From the NCBI GenBank assembly GCA_037074615.1, contig CM073519.1, forward strand, positions 31,765,001 to 31,829,000: DNA of 64,000 nucleotides. The letters are read 5' to 3'. Below are positions 1-10,816 of the stretch, piece after piece; positions within the stretch are counted from its first letter, which is position 1; each line of letters opens with the position of its first letter. The notes under the pieces are model-generated. The model ran no database searches and was not told the origin of the DNA. It was given only the letters and a program-made list of their open reading frames with translations. A program made the translations under genes and the position numbers. Source of the DNA: Leucaena leucocephala (taxonomy: Eukaryota > Streptophyta > Magnoliopsida > Fabales > Fabaceae).

Positions 1-40
1 CCTCCACTTGCCATACTTTCCCTCCTGGTCATATTCCTAC

Positions 41-602
41 TGCTATATCCACAATTTTCTTATCTGATATATATGTACAGTTTATATATAATGGACATGA
101 GATTCTTGGAATAAACTGTATCAGATTGAGGAAGGAAAGAGATGGATGATTAACTAAGAAAAGTTTAGGGACCTAAATGAAAATTAGAAAAGGTTAAAGG
201 TAAAAAGTGAAAGTATAAACAAAAGGAGGGACTTAAATGCAAATAACCAAAAGTTTATGGACCTAAATGTAAATAAGCAAAAGCTTATGGACCTAAATAT
301 AATTATGAGAAATTTCAACTGAAAAAGGGTTAAAATACCCAAAATCAGATTAGTCTTAAACTGACATAATGCAAAATTTTGATTTGAGGTCCCAAAAATT
401 TATATGAATTTCTGAAGAAAGTAAATTAATATAGTATCCTCTGGAAATCATAATCAGATGAAATTTTACAGTAAATTCTTATAATTAATATGAGAATTTA
501 TGAAATTTATAGATCCCAAAACGGAGTTATAGAATTTATTATGGAATTTATAGCAGATCAAAACACTCGATAAATACATTTTGGGGAATTTCTCAGGAAT
601 TT
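41..602 (+). repeat. Gypsy C 5' LTR, first segment
   Basis: The sequence from about 315 to 602 closely matches 22840-23170 in the 3' LTR of the same element, which shows it is LTR sequence. The first part (41-300) is more diverged and holds degenerate repeats of about 30 bp built on the phrase GGACCTAAATGTAAAT, for example at 251 and 281. The segment stops at 602, where gypsy A is inserted. Bases 1-40 are unassigned flank. No gene is supported here; the short minus-strand ORF at 466-648 crosses the insertion junction and is spurious. Confidence 0.65.
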
Positions 603-3600
603 TAAAACATCCCCACTTTTGTATGTCTTGGGGATCATTCAGTAGCATTTAGAACTACTTACAAGACCTTGGAAGTCCATTAGCTAAATCTGAAATTTTA
701 CTCTTCTCAAGTTATTGTTCATATGGTATTCTAAATTAGGCGACGAACTTCAAAAAATCATAATTAATTCTAGAAAACTCGAAATGAAGTGGTTCAAAAA
801 GCTATGTGAAGATAACATCTTGAAATTTAAGGGAAAAATAATTTTCTAATCGAATTCTTTGTCAATTAATACAATTTAAATGATAAATATTAATGTTCAT
901 TTGGTCAAAAATCCTAAAAACAGATTATGGTCCCTAACTTTAGAAAATTCTTTCTCTTTGTACAAACATCGAAATAAGATATTCTTAGAGTCAAAATGAA
1001 GCTTGGCATGATAACTAAAGATTTATAAAAGTTTATACATTTATCTCATCATTTGGTATTTTTCATTACATTATGGGCATTGTGGCTCAAACATGTCATA
1101 TAACATCATTACTTGGAACAATTTATACATTCATCACATAGCTTTTACATTATCCAATCCCTAACTTCTCTTCATGCTTCTTCATCCACTTGCATCATTA
1201 ATTAACCTGTGGAAATGGGATTATATGGAGGGGTGAGATTTCTCAGGAAATTTCAGTAACAAACAGTACTAAACAATACATGCATTAATGTAAATACTTG
1301 TGCTTGCTTGTGAAAATGTTAACATTGTGTAATGTGCATGCTTTCGTGTAACATATGACATACAATATGACAAAGTAATCATATAAATAGAGCTTCAATT
1401 ATATACACAAGTGACATAATTCAACATAGCCATAGAACAACCAAGCATAACATTCAATACATACAAGTTTAGGATATGTTTACTACCTCATATACTTGAC
1501 TTTCTTTCACTTTAACTTTTCTTTGCCTCTTTCTTCTTACTTCTTCTTGATGTGTGGCTGCCTCTTTGGAGTCCACAATCAAATCCTAATATCACATAAT
1601 CATCCATCCATTACAATCTAACTTTCTCTTGAACATTCAGCTCATTTAACTATATTAACTTTCCTTAATCTTAACTGATGGACTTGGCCTTTGAATCAAT
1701 TGATTTCTTGAATTTACCCAACACAATTTCATCTTTTGAATCCATGTATGAGCTTAGAATCATGAAATTCCAGCTCCTATACACTGTTCTTGACAGATTT
1801 GAAAAGCATGCATAATTCTTCCAAAAATTCACATTTTGATTCCATTGCTTCCCATACTTGTTTCTCTACTTTATCCCACACAACTTTTCATTTTAAAACC
1901 ATTGGAATCATCAAAATATTGAAATTCTAATCATTGTTCATATGAAGTGAACAGTAATAGAGAAGAATTCCAAGAATTACAACTTTCAATTCCAATATTT
2001 CCAAGGTTCAAAACCTAGCCAATCCTACACAAAATCATCATATAAATTCAATGGAAGCATTAGATCATTGAAATTCTATCTCCTTCTATCTTGAACAGTG
2101 CAGACCAAAATATATCTTTAATGGCAAAGTCAAGAATATCAACTTGATTCAACAACCAATCGCCTAACTAGTTTGTTTAAGCTTCAATTAGATAACTCTA
2201 ACTTTAATTTCTTCTTTCTCCTTTCATCTAAGGTTTTGGATAGCATATATACCTTAGAGAAAACTTAACTTTCTTCCATGAAAACCCTAAGTTCAAACTC
2301 CTAAATTAGAAGAAAATAAGCTAGGATAGATTGCTTACATTTAATCTCTTACTTGCTTGAACTTTGGACTTTGGATTCTCCTTTGTATTGGCTTAAGTTT
2401 CCATTTTGATATAGCCTCCCCAAAGGTTCTTCCTTCATTATTTTTAATCAGAAATATGGAGGTATTTATAGAGAAATCCAATAAAAAATGAATGGCCAAG
2501 ATCACTTTGTGCACTATTTGACCTAATAGCTCATATTGGATCTTGGATTAGCTTGCCCTGAAGCCAATGAGATGACATCATCAAAGGACACCTCATAGCC
2601 CATGTGATGAAGTTACAAAGGGAGGGAACATATGGAAATTTTTACTCCAATCTGGTACTGACTCAGTTCGATTTACCAAAAGTCAAACTATTTTTTTGAA
2701 TCTAATTTTTGATATTCCATAATATGCTTTCTAACCTTAAATCTAGTATCCGGATTCTTCTTTCCATTGACATTCTTGTACTGGGTCTAAACTTAATTAC
2801 AAATCCCTTGTAAATTACCAAAATGCCCCTTGGCTCAAGGGCATTATCGTCTTTTAACACCTCATCAAAGTATTCCCTAACCTTTGTCAACTATTATGGG
2901 AACTCTCCTTAACTGTCTAACCTTAGTCAAATGACCAGAATGCCCTTTGTCTATCTCTGACTTTATGACCCAACATAATGGCATACTATTTTCGTAATTT
3001 TACATTTTTTGGGTCTTTATTAGTCCTGGTCCACATACTTATCTAAAAATATTATTGGGCCTAGAAGGCACAATTGTGGGCCTTCTACATGGTCTACTGC
3101 CTTTATTGGCTCAACTCTCAAGAAATTCCCCCATAACGTATTTATTGGGTGTTTTAATCTTCTGTAAATTCCATAATAAATTTTACATAAGTCCTTTTTG
3201 AGCTCTATCAGTTTCACAAATTCTCATATTAATTATAAGAAGTTACTATCAAATTTTATCTGATTCTAAGGTTTAGAGGATATTGTATTAATTTTTCTTT
3301 CTTCATAAATTCATATCAATTTTTTGAGATGTCAAATGAAATTTTTGTGTTGCGTCAAACTTATCAGAATAATTGTTTCTATTTAGTAGGAACATTTGGG
3401 ACTAATATGATTCTGGCATGCTCAACTTTCAATAATTACTATTTTGCCTCTGAACTTTTGAAAATTACACTTTATGCCCTCAACTTTTCATAAGTACACA
3501 TAATAGTCCAAAGTTTATTTCTACTTTAATTTTTTTACCATAAAACTTTTAAACTTTTCAATTTAGTTTCTTTTCTTTATACCTTTGTCTAATAATCACT

Positions 3601-3686
3601 TTTCCTCTCTATTTATCATCACAATCCTTTATAAATATCTTTCTTCTATCAGTCTTATATAGATAGAGAAAAAGTAGAATATGACA
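603..3686 (-). repeat. Gypsy A 3' LTR
   Basis: It starts (plus coordinates) TAAAACATCC and ends GAATATGACA, which on the minus strand is the TGTCATATTC...TTTTA layout of this LTR family; the terminal TG/CA pair has mutated at one end. It pairs with 10817-13506. It is about 400 bp longer than its partner, mainly because 3440-3600 is absent from the other LTR. No coding capacity is supported. Confidence 0.85.
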
Positions 3687-3704
3687 TTTCTACCCCCTTA
3701 AAAT
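3687..3704 (-). other. Polypurine tract of gypsy A
   Basis: On the minus strand this is a purine-rich run (TTTAAGGGGGTAGAAA) ending directly at the 3' LTR. It is the second-strand priming site of an LTR element and fixes the minus orientation. The equivalent tracts in elements B (41556-41573) and E (56808-56825) are nearly the same sequence. Confidence 0.8.
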
Positions 3705-5881
3705 AAATTTCGTCGTCAAAATTTACTTAGTACCTCAGTCAACTCTCTTTGATAGATATGATTTTCTACTTTATAACTAAGGATTGGGGTATCTATCTCT
3801 TATCTTCTATCTTGCATCTAGCAGAGTATTTCTCATATCCGCAGATCTTCATATCTTTGTTGTCGTCACTCTTCTTTTATGAATCATCTCAATTAAGTTG
3901 AACTCTACTTCATTCGGTTACTTGATTACTTGCTATGCACCTATTTGCATTTGGACTTCTCATGATACTAGACTTGTGAGTAGTATCTCTTTCTTTCATA
4001 TAAAACTCTCTCAAATACTGTTGTATTCTAGAGTTTTCATCAACTACTCATCATACCTTTAACACATATCTCTTATTATTTCTTTGAGTATCTAGTGGAA
4101 TTTCCTTAACATCTGCAAAGCTTTATATCTCATTTTTGTATCATCGTACTTCTTTTACCTTAGAAAATTTATCACCCTTCAATTGCTCTTATCATCTTTA
4201 ATAATTCATCATAATACAAAGAGAGGACTTATGTCATTATTCTTTCTTTCTTTACTTTAATGCTAGGTAGGAGCACGTACTCTAACATGCATAATGCCTG
4301 GCCAACATGTTATAGGACTACATACCTACCCATGAATGTAAAGCTCTAACATCTGAGCTCAAGCATTCCTTTTCTTAATATGCACAGCTCTAACACTCGG
4401 AGCTTGCATAGCTCTATCACGTGGAGCTTGCATTGCTCTAATATTTAGACCTTTAGCATATTTTACAAACATAACATAATGCTTGGCATTTTATGCAATG
4501 AATGAAAGCTCTCACTTACTATTTTATCTGTAACATAACCTACAAACATCTTACCCCTTTCAAAAAGGGAGCCTTTCTATCTGTTTATAAAGCTAGCTAT
4601 AAAGCCATTTCGTATTGTAATTCTCAATATATATTTCTTATAATGTATCTCATTACGTACTTTTCATACCGTATCATGGCATATCTAGCCAAATATAGCT
4701 ATATCATGGTCTATCTTGACTTATCATGATGTAACCTGAGATCCCATAGTCTAACATTCTCTTTAACTTATAACTTTGCGAGCTTTTGAGATAACTCTTC
4801 TAAATATTTCCTTTCAAATCCATTTTATTTGGATTTGACATAAGGGTTCTAGTTTCTTACCGTTCATAACCCTTTCTAAGTTTTCATAGCTCTTTCTATC
4901 ATTTTACATAACTCTGTGCATATATGCAAAACTTCTGTGGCATTTATACCATTTTTTATCACTTCCCAGGGAGTCACCCATCATTGGACTACTCTTGCCT
5001 GAGCCCGCTTAACTACAAAGTGCTGACTAAAATCTGAAGCACTGGTGCTAACAGGCTTTAACCCTAGTACTTATTATCTTAAACCCTTCTTATACTGTCT
5101 CTCTTGCGTCTATCTAGCCTTCTAATCTCTTTATCCTCATCTGTAGGATATATTTGTCTCTCATTCTTATTCTTTGTAATCTCATCTTAAGGATATCTTT
5201 ATTCTTATTTGACCCTTTCGCATATCTTATGAGATATTCTTTCCTTCCATAGGCATATTATCTACAAACTCATAAATATCTATTACTCAGGACTCAAAAC
5301 TTTAACTCTAATCATTTAAGTGTTTTTTCGTGTAAGAAGATTATGGGCTCAGTCCATGATAATAATAAGGCTATATGAAACTAACATAAGGGGTAGTCTC
5401 TCTGTTATGAGTTAACCAACTTGTAAGGCTCCCTACCTTAACCTTGTCCTTAGTAATAGTCTTTACAAAAAAATACTGTACTCATGGCTCATTACTTACT
5501 TTCTTTCTCTAGGCTAGGTCTACTGTGACCCTGGAATTCTATTATTTGTGAGCCATGTTAGGATCTAAATGCAATCCTCATGAATCTACTACGATTTTGT
5601 TATATTATATTTTCATCTCTAGAAGACCTAACCAATGGACTAAGTTACAAGGTTAGCTACTTTCACTTAGTTACTAACTTAATAAATAATTCCCCAACAC
5701 TGATCACAAAAGCTACTATTATCTGTTACGACTTTACTCATTTCCTCTATCACTCAAAAGTTTCTCATACCATTCCCATCTTTCATAACTTTACTCTATC
5801 TAATACTACAGAGAGCTACATAGGTTCTATCATGCATATATCTATTATAATCTATTCATCTCTTGTGGTAGACATGGCTCT
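3705..5881 (-). other. Gypsy A internal region, 3' non-coding module
   Basis: About 2.2 kb with no supported gene. It matches the same part of element B (41574-43382) and, in opposite orientation, of element C (20600-22560). It includes short hairpin-like units near 4382-4450 and a stretch at 5515-5600 with repeated phrases of the form AGGATCTAACTGCAATCC. ORFs at 4502-4729 and 5580-5939 lie antisense to the element and show no recognisable domain. Confidence 0.6.
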
Positions 5882-7759
5882 TGTTGGAAATCATGCCCTA
5901 GGGGCCAATCATTGTCTTATGAACATTATTGATTTATGAATTTATTAATTGAGTTATCATATTATTTGCATGTTTACTATGATGACCATCCTTGAATAAT
6001 TCATGATATTATCCTAAATGTCCCTGGTCGATCATTTATGTGGGAGCACAGATGAAATAAGACCAGTATGACTTTGAAGATGTATAGAGATATAAATCAA
6101 AGTCATAAGCACATGTAAGAGTACAGGGTGTTGGACCGACCCGCTATGAGAGAACTGCATGGGTAACGTCATAAGCTTCTCTCATATACAAACCATGTCA
6201 ATATGCCCTTTGACCTGAGATCATCATGGATTCCTACATGACAAAACGCTCAGCTTTGACCTAGTCAAAAGTCACTTTTGACCGAGTGATCATAAAGACT
6301 ATGTTCGGGCTTAGTGGTTTTTCATGCGGAGGAATGTGAATGGTCAAGATGGAATTTGTCCCTCACATTCGTGGAGAGATATTACTGGGCCCCTCGATGA
6401 GTGAGTCTGAGAAATGTATGGCCATACTGTAATGGAAAGGTAGTTCCATTTCTATAGTCAGACTACTCAGGGATCGAGAAAGTAACGGTCAGGAATAGGA
6501 GGATGACATTATCCATGCCTCATCCATGACCAAAATATCGCGTGATAGAAGGGACATGATATGGTTGTATAAAAGGTTACATCGTTTATCGATCCTCATA
6601 TGATTTGGGTAGTTGTTATGTCTTGCTAGAGACCGCTTGCGACTTGTGGGCTAGTATAGCAAATGGCCCACTGCCAACTTCATATGGGCCTACAGGGTCG
6701 CACACAAAATAGCCCAACACGAGCTATGATGTCCAGATTCATTGAATCTAAGACATGTCCAGATTCAATGAAAGATCCAGGTGAATGTATATATATTTAT
6801 TTATATTTATATTCGTATATATATAAATTCGTATATATATATATATTATATATATGAGATATATGAGATTTAATTTATAAGGATAAATTAAATCCCTATC
6901 ATGTTTGAAATTCGAAATTCAAATTGATAGGATATCTCATATAAGAGATATTTATAAGATTTAATTTATAAGGATAAATTAAATCTCTATCACGTTTGAA
7001 ATTCGAAATTCAAATTGATAGGATATCTCATATAAGAGATATTTATAAGATTTAATTTATAAGGATAAATTAAATCTCTATCACGTTTGAAATTTGAAAT
7101 TTAAATTGATAGGATATCTCAAATTTGATTTATGAGAATAAATAAAAAATAGTTCAGTCTCATCTTTATTTAAAATTAAATAAATGGGTAATTAAATCTG
7201 TGGGACGGATTTGATATTATTTTATTTAATTAGTTTCTTATAAAATCATACAATATATGATATTGTATTATTTTGGAATTAATATAAGATTAACTCCAAA
7301 ATCCAATTCGGTTGACAGAGAAAAACGCATAGCATCCTATATATCTGATTTTGGAGCTGCGTTTTAAAGAGAGAAACACACATAGAACAAAAAAAGGCCG
7401 AAGGGGACTCTGCAAAAGGTTTACAGATAAGAAACTGCCGAAATAGAGACGGAGAGGACGAACTCTTGAGAAAGCCCTGGAGGGACAAGAGACGCTAGCA
7501 CGTCGTTCGTGGTTGAAAAGCTGTTCGTGTGGATACCAGTAGAGGAAGCCGACCTGAGTCGTCGACTTCTTGTGATCAGAAAGGGAGCACGAGTCGCAGA
7601 GCGAAGCTGTGAACGTCGTCACCGAAAGCTGTGGAAGTCGCTGAGGCACATTAAGGGTAATACTTCTTCTCACTTGACTTAAACATGTACGGTAGATCCT
7701 GGCAAGGAATGGAAAAATTTTTAAATTAATTTCCGCTGCGTGTCTTCCAATTCCTTACA
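5882..7759 (+). mobile_element. Copia solo LTR (family R) with TSD GCTCT
   Basis: This 1878-bp LTR starts TGTTGGAAATCATGCCC and ends CCTTACA. It is flanked on both sides by GCTCT (5877-5881 and 7760-7764), the product of recombination between the two LTRs of a former full element. It closely matches the LTRs of element R at 43388 and 50353. It has a TATA box at 6568-6574 and three head-to-tail copies of a 91-bp unit (6866-7124). The insertion lies inside gypsy A. The small ORFs on either strand recur in the other LTR copies only because the LTR does. Confidence 0.95.
6866..7124 (+). repeat. 91-bp tandem repeat inside copia solo LTR
   Basis: Units begin at 6866, 6957 and 7048, exactly 91 bp apart, each starting AGATTTAATTTATAAGG and containing GAAATTCGAAATTC and GATATCTCATATAAGAGATAT. 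The AT-rich units contain short inverted repeats (TCTCATATAAGAGA). The last unit is partial. The array lies about 300 bp downstream of the TATA box. Confidence 0.9.
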
Positions 7760-9807
7760 GCTCTAACATGAGCTACATTGTCCATAACCTTGGCTTTATT
7801 TCATGAGCAATCTTACTCTACCGCAAGAGCAATCTAGCTCTATTACAAGAACATTAACTTCTATTATATAAACGTTACTCCTTCTTAAAACTGCATCATC
7901 TTTCATAACTTCATATAATTTCATTTCATGTTCATCTCTAATCTTATTCTTTGCCCAATTAACTATCATTGTTTGGCCATAAATTCTCATTCTACTATTT
8001 GAGAATTTACTGGCAAACTATATCATTTATCACTTTTCTATTGCTTTATCATTACCAAGTTGAATTATCTAATTGCATGTCGTATAGTATATGAGCAACA
8101 TAATTTTCTCATCATATATACTCTACCCTTAATGAAATACAAAAGGGGAGTATTCATTCATCATAGCATATTATAACATGCATATTATACAAGGAGATAC
8201 AATCATTTAAGTATTCTCTAACATGTGTATCTTCACATGACAACTCCCAGGAGATGCAACTGTTCATCATTACTTATGGCAACATAAGCCATATCACATA
8301 ATTTGCTCAACTATCCCTCATACGCACATTGCAATTAAGCAATTAACTAAGTAAAATTTAAAGCATTCTTTATTAACTAGGTAAACTTTAATGCATTATT
8401 TCCTCTGTGATATTATCTATTAGACTATCTATCATACTATCTGATCAGGATCTGACAATTTATTCAAGAACCTGAAGTAACTATTCGAGAAAAACTTCTC
8501 AGGTAAGCGGATCAATCTCCATCTCTATGGAGTAACTTCTGTATCTCTTGACTATCTCTTAACTCTTTCTATCTGTATATCAGTTTGCTCTGGACTAGAC
8601 TATGGTTTCTTTCTAGTTTTTCCTTGATCCTAACTAACTTAAGTCACTTAGATCTCCTTCATTATCTAGTACTATTATTTTTGTTCTCTAGGGTACTCTA
8701 CCTTAGGTTTGCTAGGTTATTGTCTCTTTATTATGGTATCCCTCTGTTCCAGAAACTTTAACTTTGTATCTATTACCCATCACGTCTCTACCCTTAAGCC
8801 ATGCATTAAGCTCATTCTTGGGCAAGTATTATTCAAACTTCTTATTATTCTATTCAGTAAAGACTACCTGAATAAATATTTTGTAACATAGATCAACTTC
8901 TGGTGATCATATAGAGGATCTACTTTTGAACATTTTCTTAAATTGATCTTCTATATCTCAGTGCCTCATACTATTTGGGTTATCTGTACCCTATGCTAAA
9001 CCTCAAATTGATAAACTTCAGTGAGGCTGGCATTTTATTCTTATCGTCAGGTCTCTGTCCATCCTAGTCGTGACATGATTATTGGCTAGTCACAACTCAT
9101 ATTCTCTTTAAATTCTAGCCACAACCATCTAAATCTACTCATCATGACTTGACAGCTATGTGCCCTTCAGTCGCAACTAAAGGTCTTCTCACTCTGTGAC
9201 CTAAACTTCTTCGTATATACTAGTCGTGTCCTATGACTTGAGTTATTATGACCTATAGATCTCGAACTTCCTGTCGTGACCAATGGTCTTTACTCGTCAT
9301 TACCAAAACACCTCTATGAATATTTGTCGTGACTCATGTCTTAACTTGTCGCAACTTCAGTTCTCAATGACTACTAATCACGACTTAAACACCTTCCAGT
9401 CATAACTTAGATATAGCTTTCTTTGAACATTATCTTCTAATGTTGTTTGTCCAGTCTTCACTCTAGCAATGGCCAATTCTTCTTCTTAACTTTGTTGACC
9501 TTCAGTCAATTGAAACTCATTCATATTTATCTATCATAATCACATTAAATCAGGAACATATTAGAATATTCAACCAACTATCATTTTATTATGTCACATC
9601 AAAACTCATATTTCATGGCACCATAACATTTGTACATACATTACATACATATCAATTACATATACGGGGTAAGATATAACTATTATACATCTATATAATT
9701 ACTTAACTTTAGACTATTTACAAATTTACATTACCTTTCATCTCTTTTTACATTCTTTTCTAGGGAATAGTAAATTCCAAATACTTCTACGTATAGAAAT
9801 GCCATCC
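7760..9807 (-). other. Gypsy A internal region, central non-coding part
   Basis: About 2 kb without a supported gene. The part near 8690-8940 matches 52800-52960 in element B and 58430-58625 in element E, so it belongs to the shared internal module. From 9060 to 9400 there is an irregular array of motifs such as GTCGTGAC, AGTCGCAAC and ATCACGAC. A counterpart lies at 19115-19250 in element C. Confidence 0.55.
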
Positions 9808-10675
9808 CTATACATCAGTTGGTAGATCATTTGCCAAAAACTTACTTAGCTCTACGTGCCATATAGGGGTATATGGCAGTATCTGACTTATTACCTTCTC
9901 ATGCCAATCTTCTAGAGTATAAACCTGATTCAGGTCAATGCCCTCCATTGTATATTTATTTATCATCCCTACTATGCTATTGAGGAACTACAGATAAACT
10001 GACTATTCTTAATCTCTACTTCTATCCATCTCTTGACCTAGACTAAGTAATTCACTCCACAACTTTCTTGAGACTGATATAGCCAATATTATCTGTCTTT
10101 AGCAAAGAAGGCTGGGGTTGGCTAGGGTCAGGAACATCACAATGATATTTCTCTATAAAGTCATATTCCTAAACTTTGAGAATAGAAAGGGACTGTCATA
10201 GACTCTAACTAGATCTCTAGATTAAGGAATTGTTGTAGGTTACTCATATCAAATTTATCCTCAAACTCTAGTAGAGGAGGAATAAAATATGGTATACCTG
10301 TAATCTAGTACCAGTACTCAGCTTCCTTATTTGTAATATGTCATCTTATTGGAGGAATAAAGCTTACATTAGGGTTAGAGGGCACTCCAACAAACTCATA
10401 TTGTAAGAGTTGCTAGACTCAACATCATCTGGTACATGCACAACTTCATACTGAATCTTTACATAACCTCCATACTATAGGTTTGAGGTTACAAAAACAT
10501 CTATGGGATATTCTACTGTTATTCTTCCTGACTGATCATCTATACTACCATCTAAACTTTCTTCACTGTCTAAAGGAGGATCATAGTCTGGATGTATATC
10601 ATCTTCATATATCATTACCAGTCGGGGGTATCCCATATTAACTTATGGCTCTGACTTAACTTTATGAAATCCCAT
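9808..10675 (-). pseudogene. Decayed ORF1 upstream of gag position, gypsy A
   Basis: Read on the minus strand from ATG at 10675, the conceptual product begins MGFHKVKSEP, then an internal stop, then an acidic stretch containing MIYEDDIHPDYDPP. It aligns with the plus-strand ORF1 of element C (18058-18933), and both end at an equivalent TAG. Stops and frameshifts show it is dead. It lies just inside the primer-binding site, before the position of gag. I do not recognise the protein: it is acidic, rich in aspartate, glutamate and proline near its N-terminus, with no visible zinc finger or catalytic motif. Sharing by two independent insertions suggests it was once an element gene of roughly 290 codons. 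Confidence 0.55.
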
Positions 10676-10800
10676 ATGAACTTCTGCATGAATTAGTTAA
10701 ATAAGCAATACTAACTATCCAAATAAATACCCTAACTGAACAAAGTACTTACTATTTAGAGTTAGGGTCTAGGGACTGTCTTATATTATGCCATAACTTT

Positions 10801-10813
10801 TGCTCTAATACTA
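10801..10813 (-). other. Mutated primer-binding site, gypsy A
   Basis: On the minus strand this reads TAGTATTAGAGCA, a mutated form of TGGTATCAGAGC, the sequence complementary to the 3' end of initiator tRNA-Met. It lies 3 bp inside the 5' LTR, which confirms the minus orientation. Confidence 0.7.
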
Positions 10814-10816
10814 AAA

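Noticed and set aside
5580..5939. 119-codon plus-strand ORF
   Set aside because: It crosses the junction between gypsy A and the copia solo LTR at 5882, so it cannot be an ancestral gene.
6663..6857. 64-codon ORF starting MAHCQLHMGL, repeated at 44169 and 51134
   Set aside because: It lies in the transcribed LTR but runs into AT microsatellite-like sequence, and the older solo LTR does not keep it intact. It is more likely chance.
7290..7673. 127-codon minus-strand ORF in the copia solo LTR, with relatives at 15876-16190 and 51794-52130
   Set aside because: Its copies differ in length and frame between LTRs and it runs antisense to the LTR. It exists because the LTR is repeated, and I see no domain.
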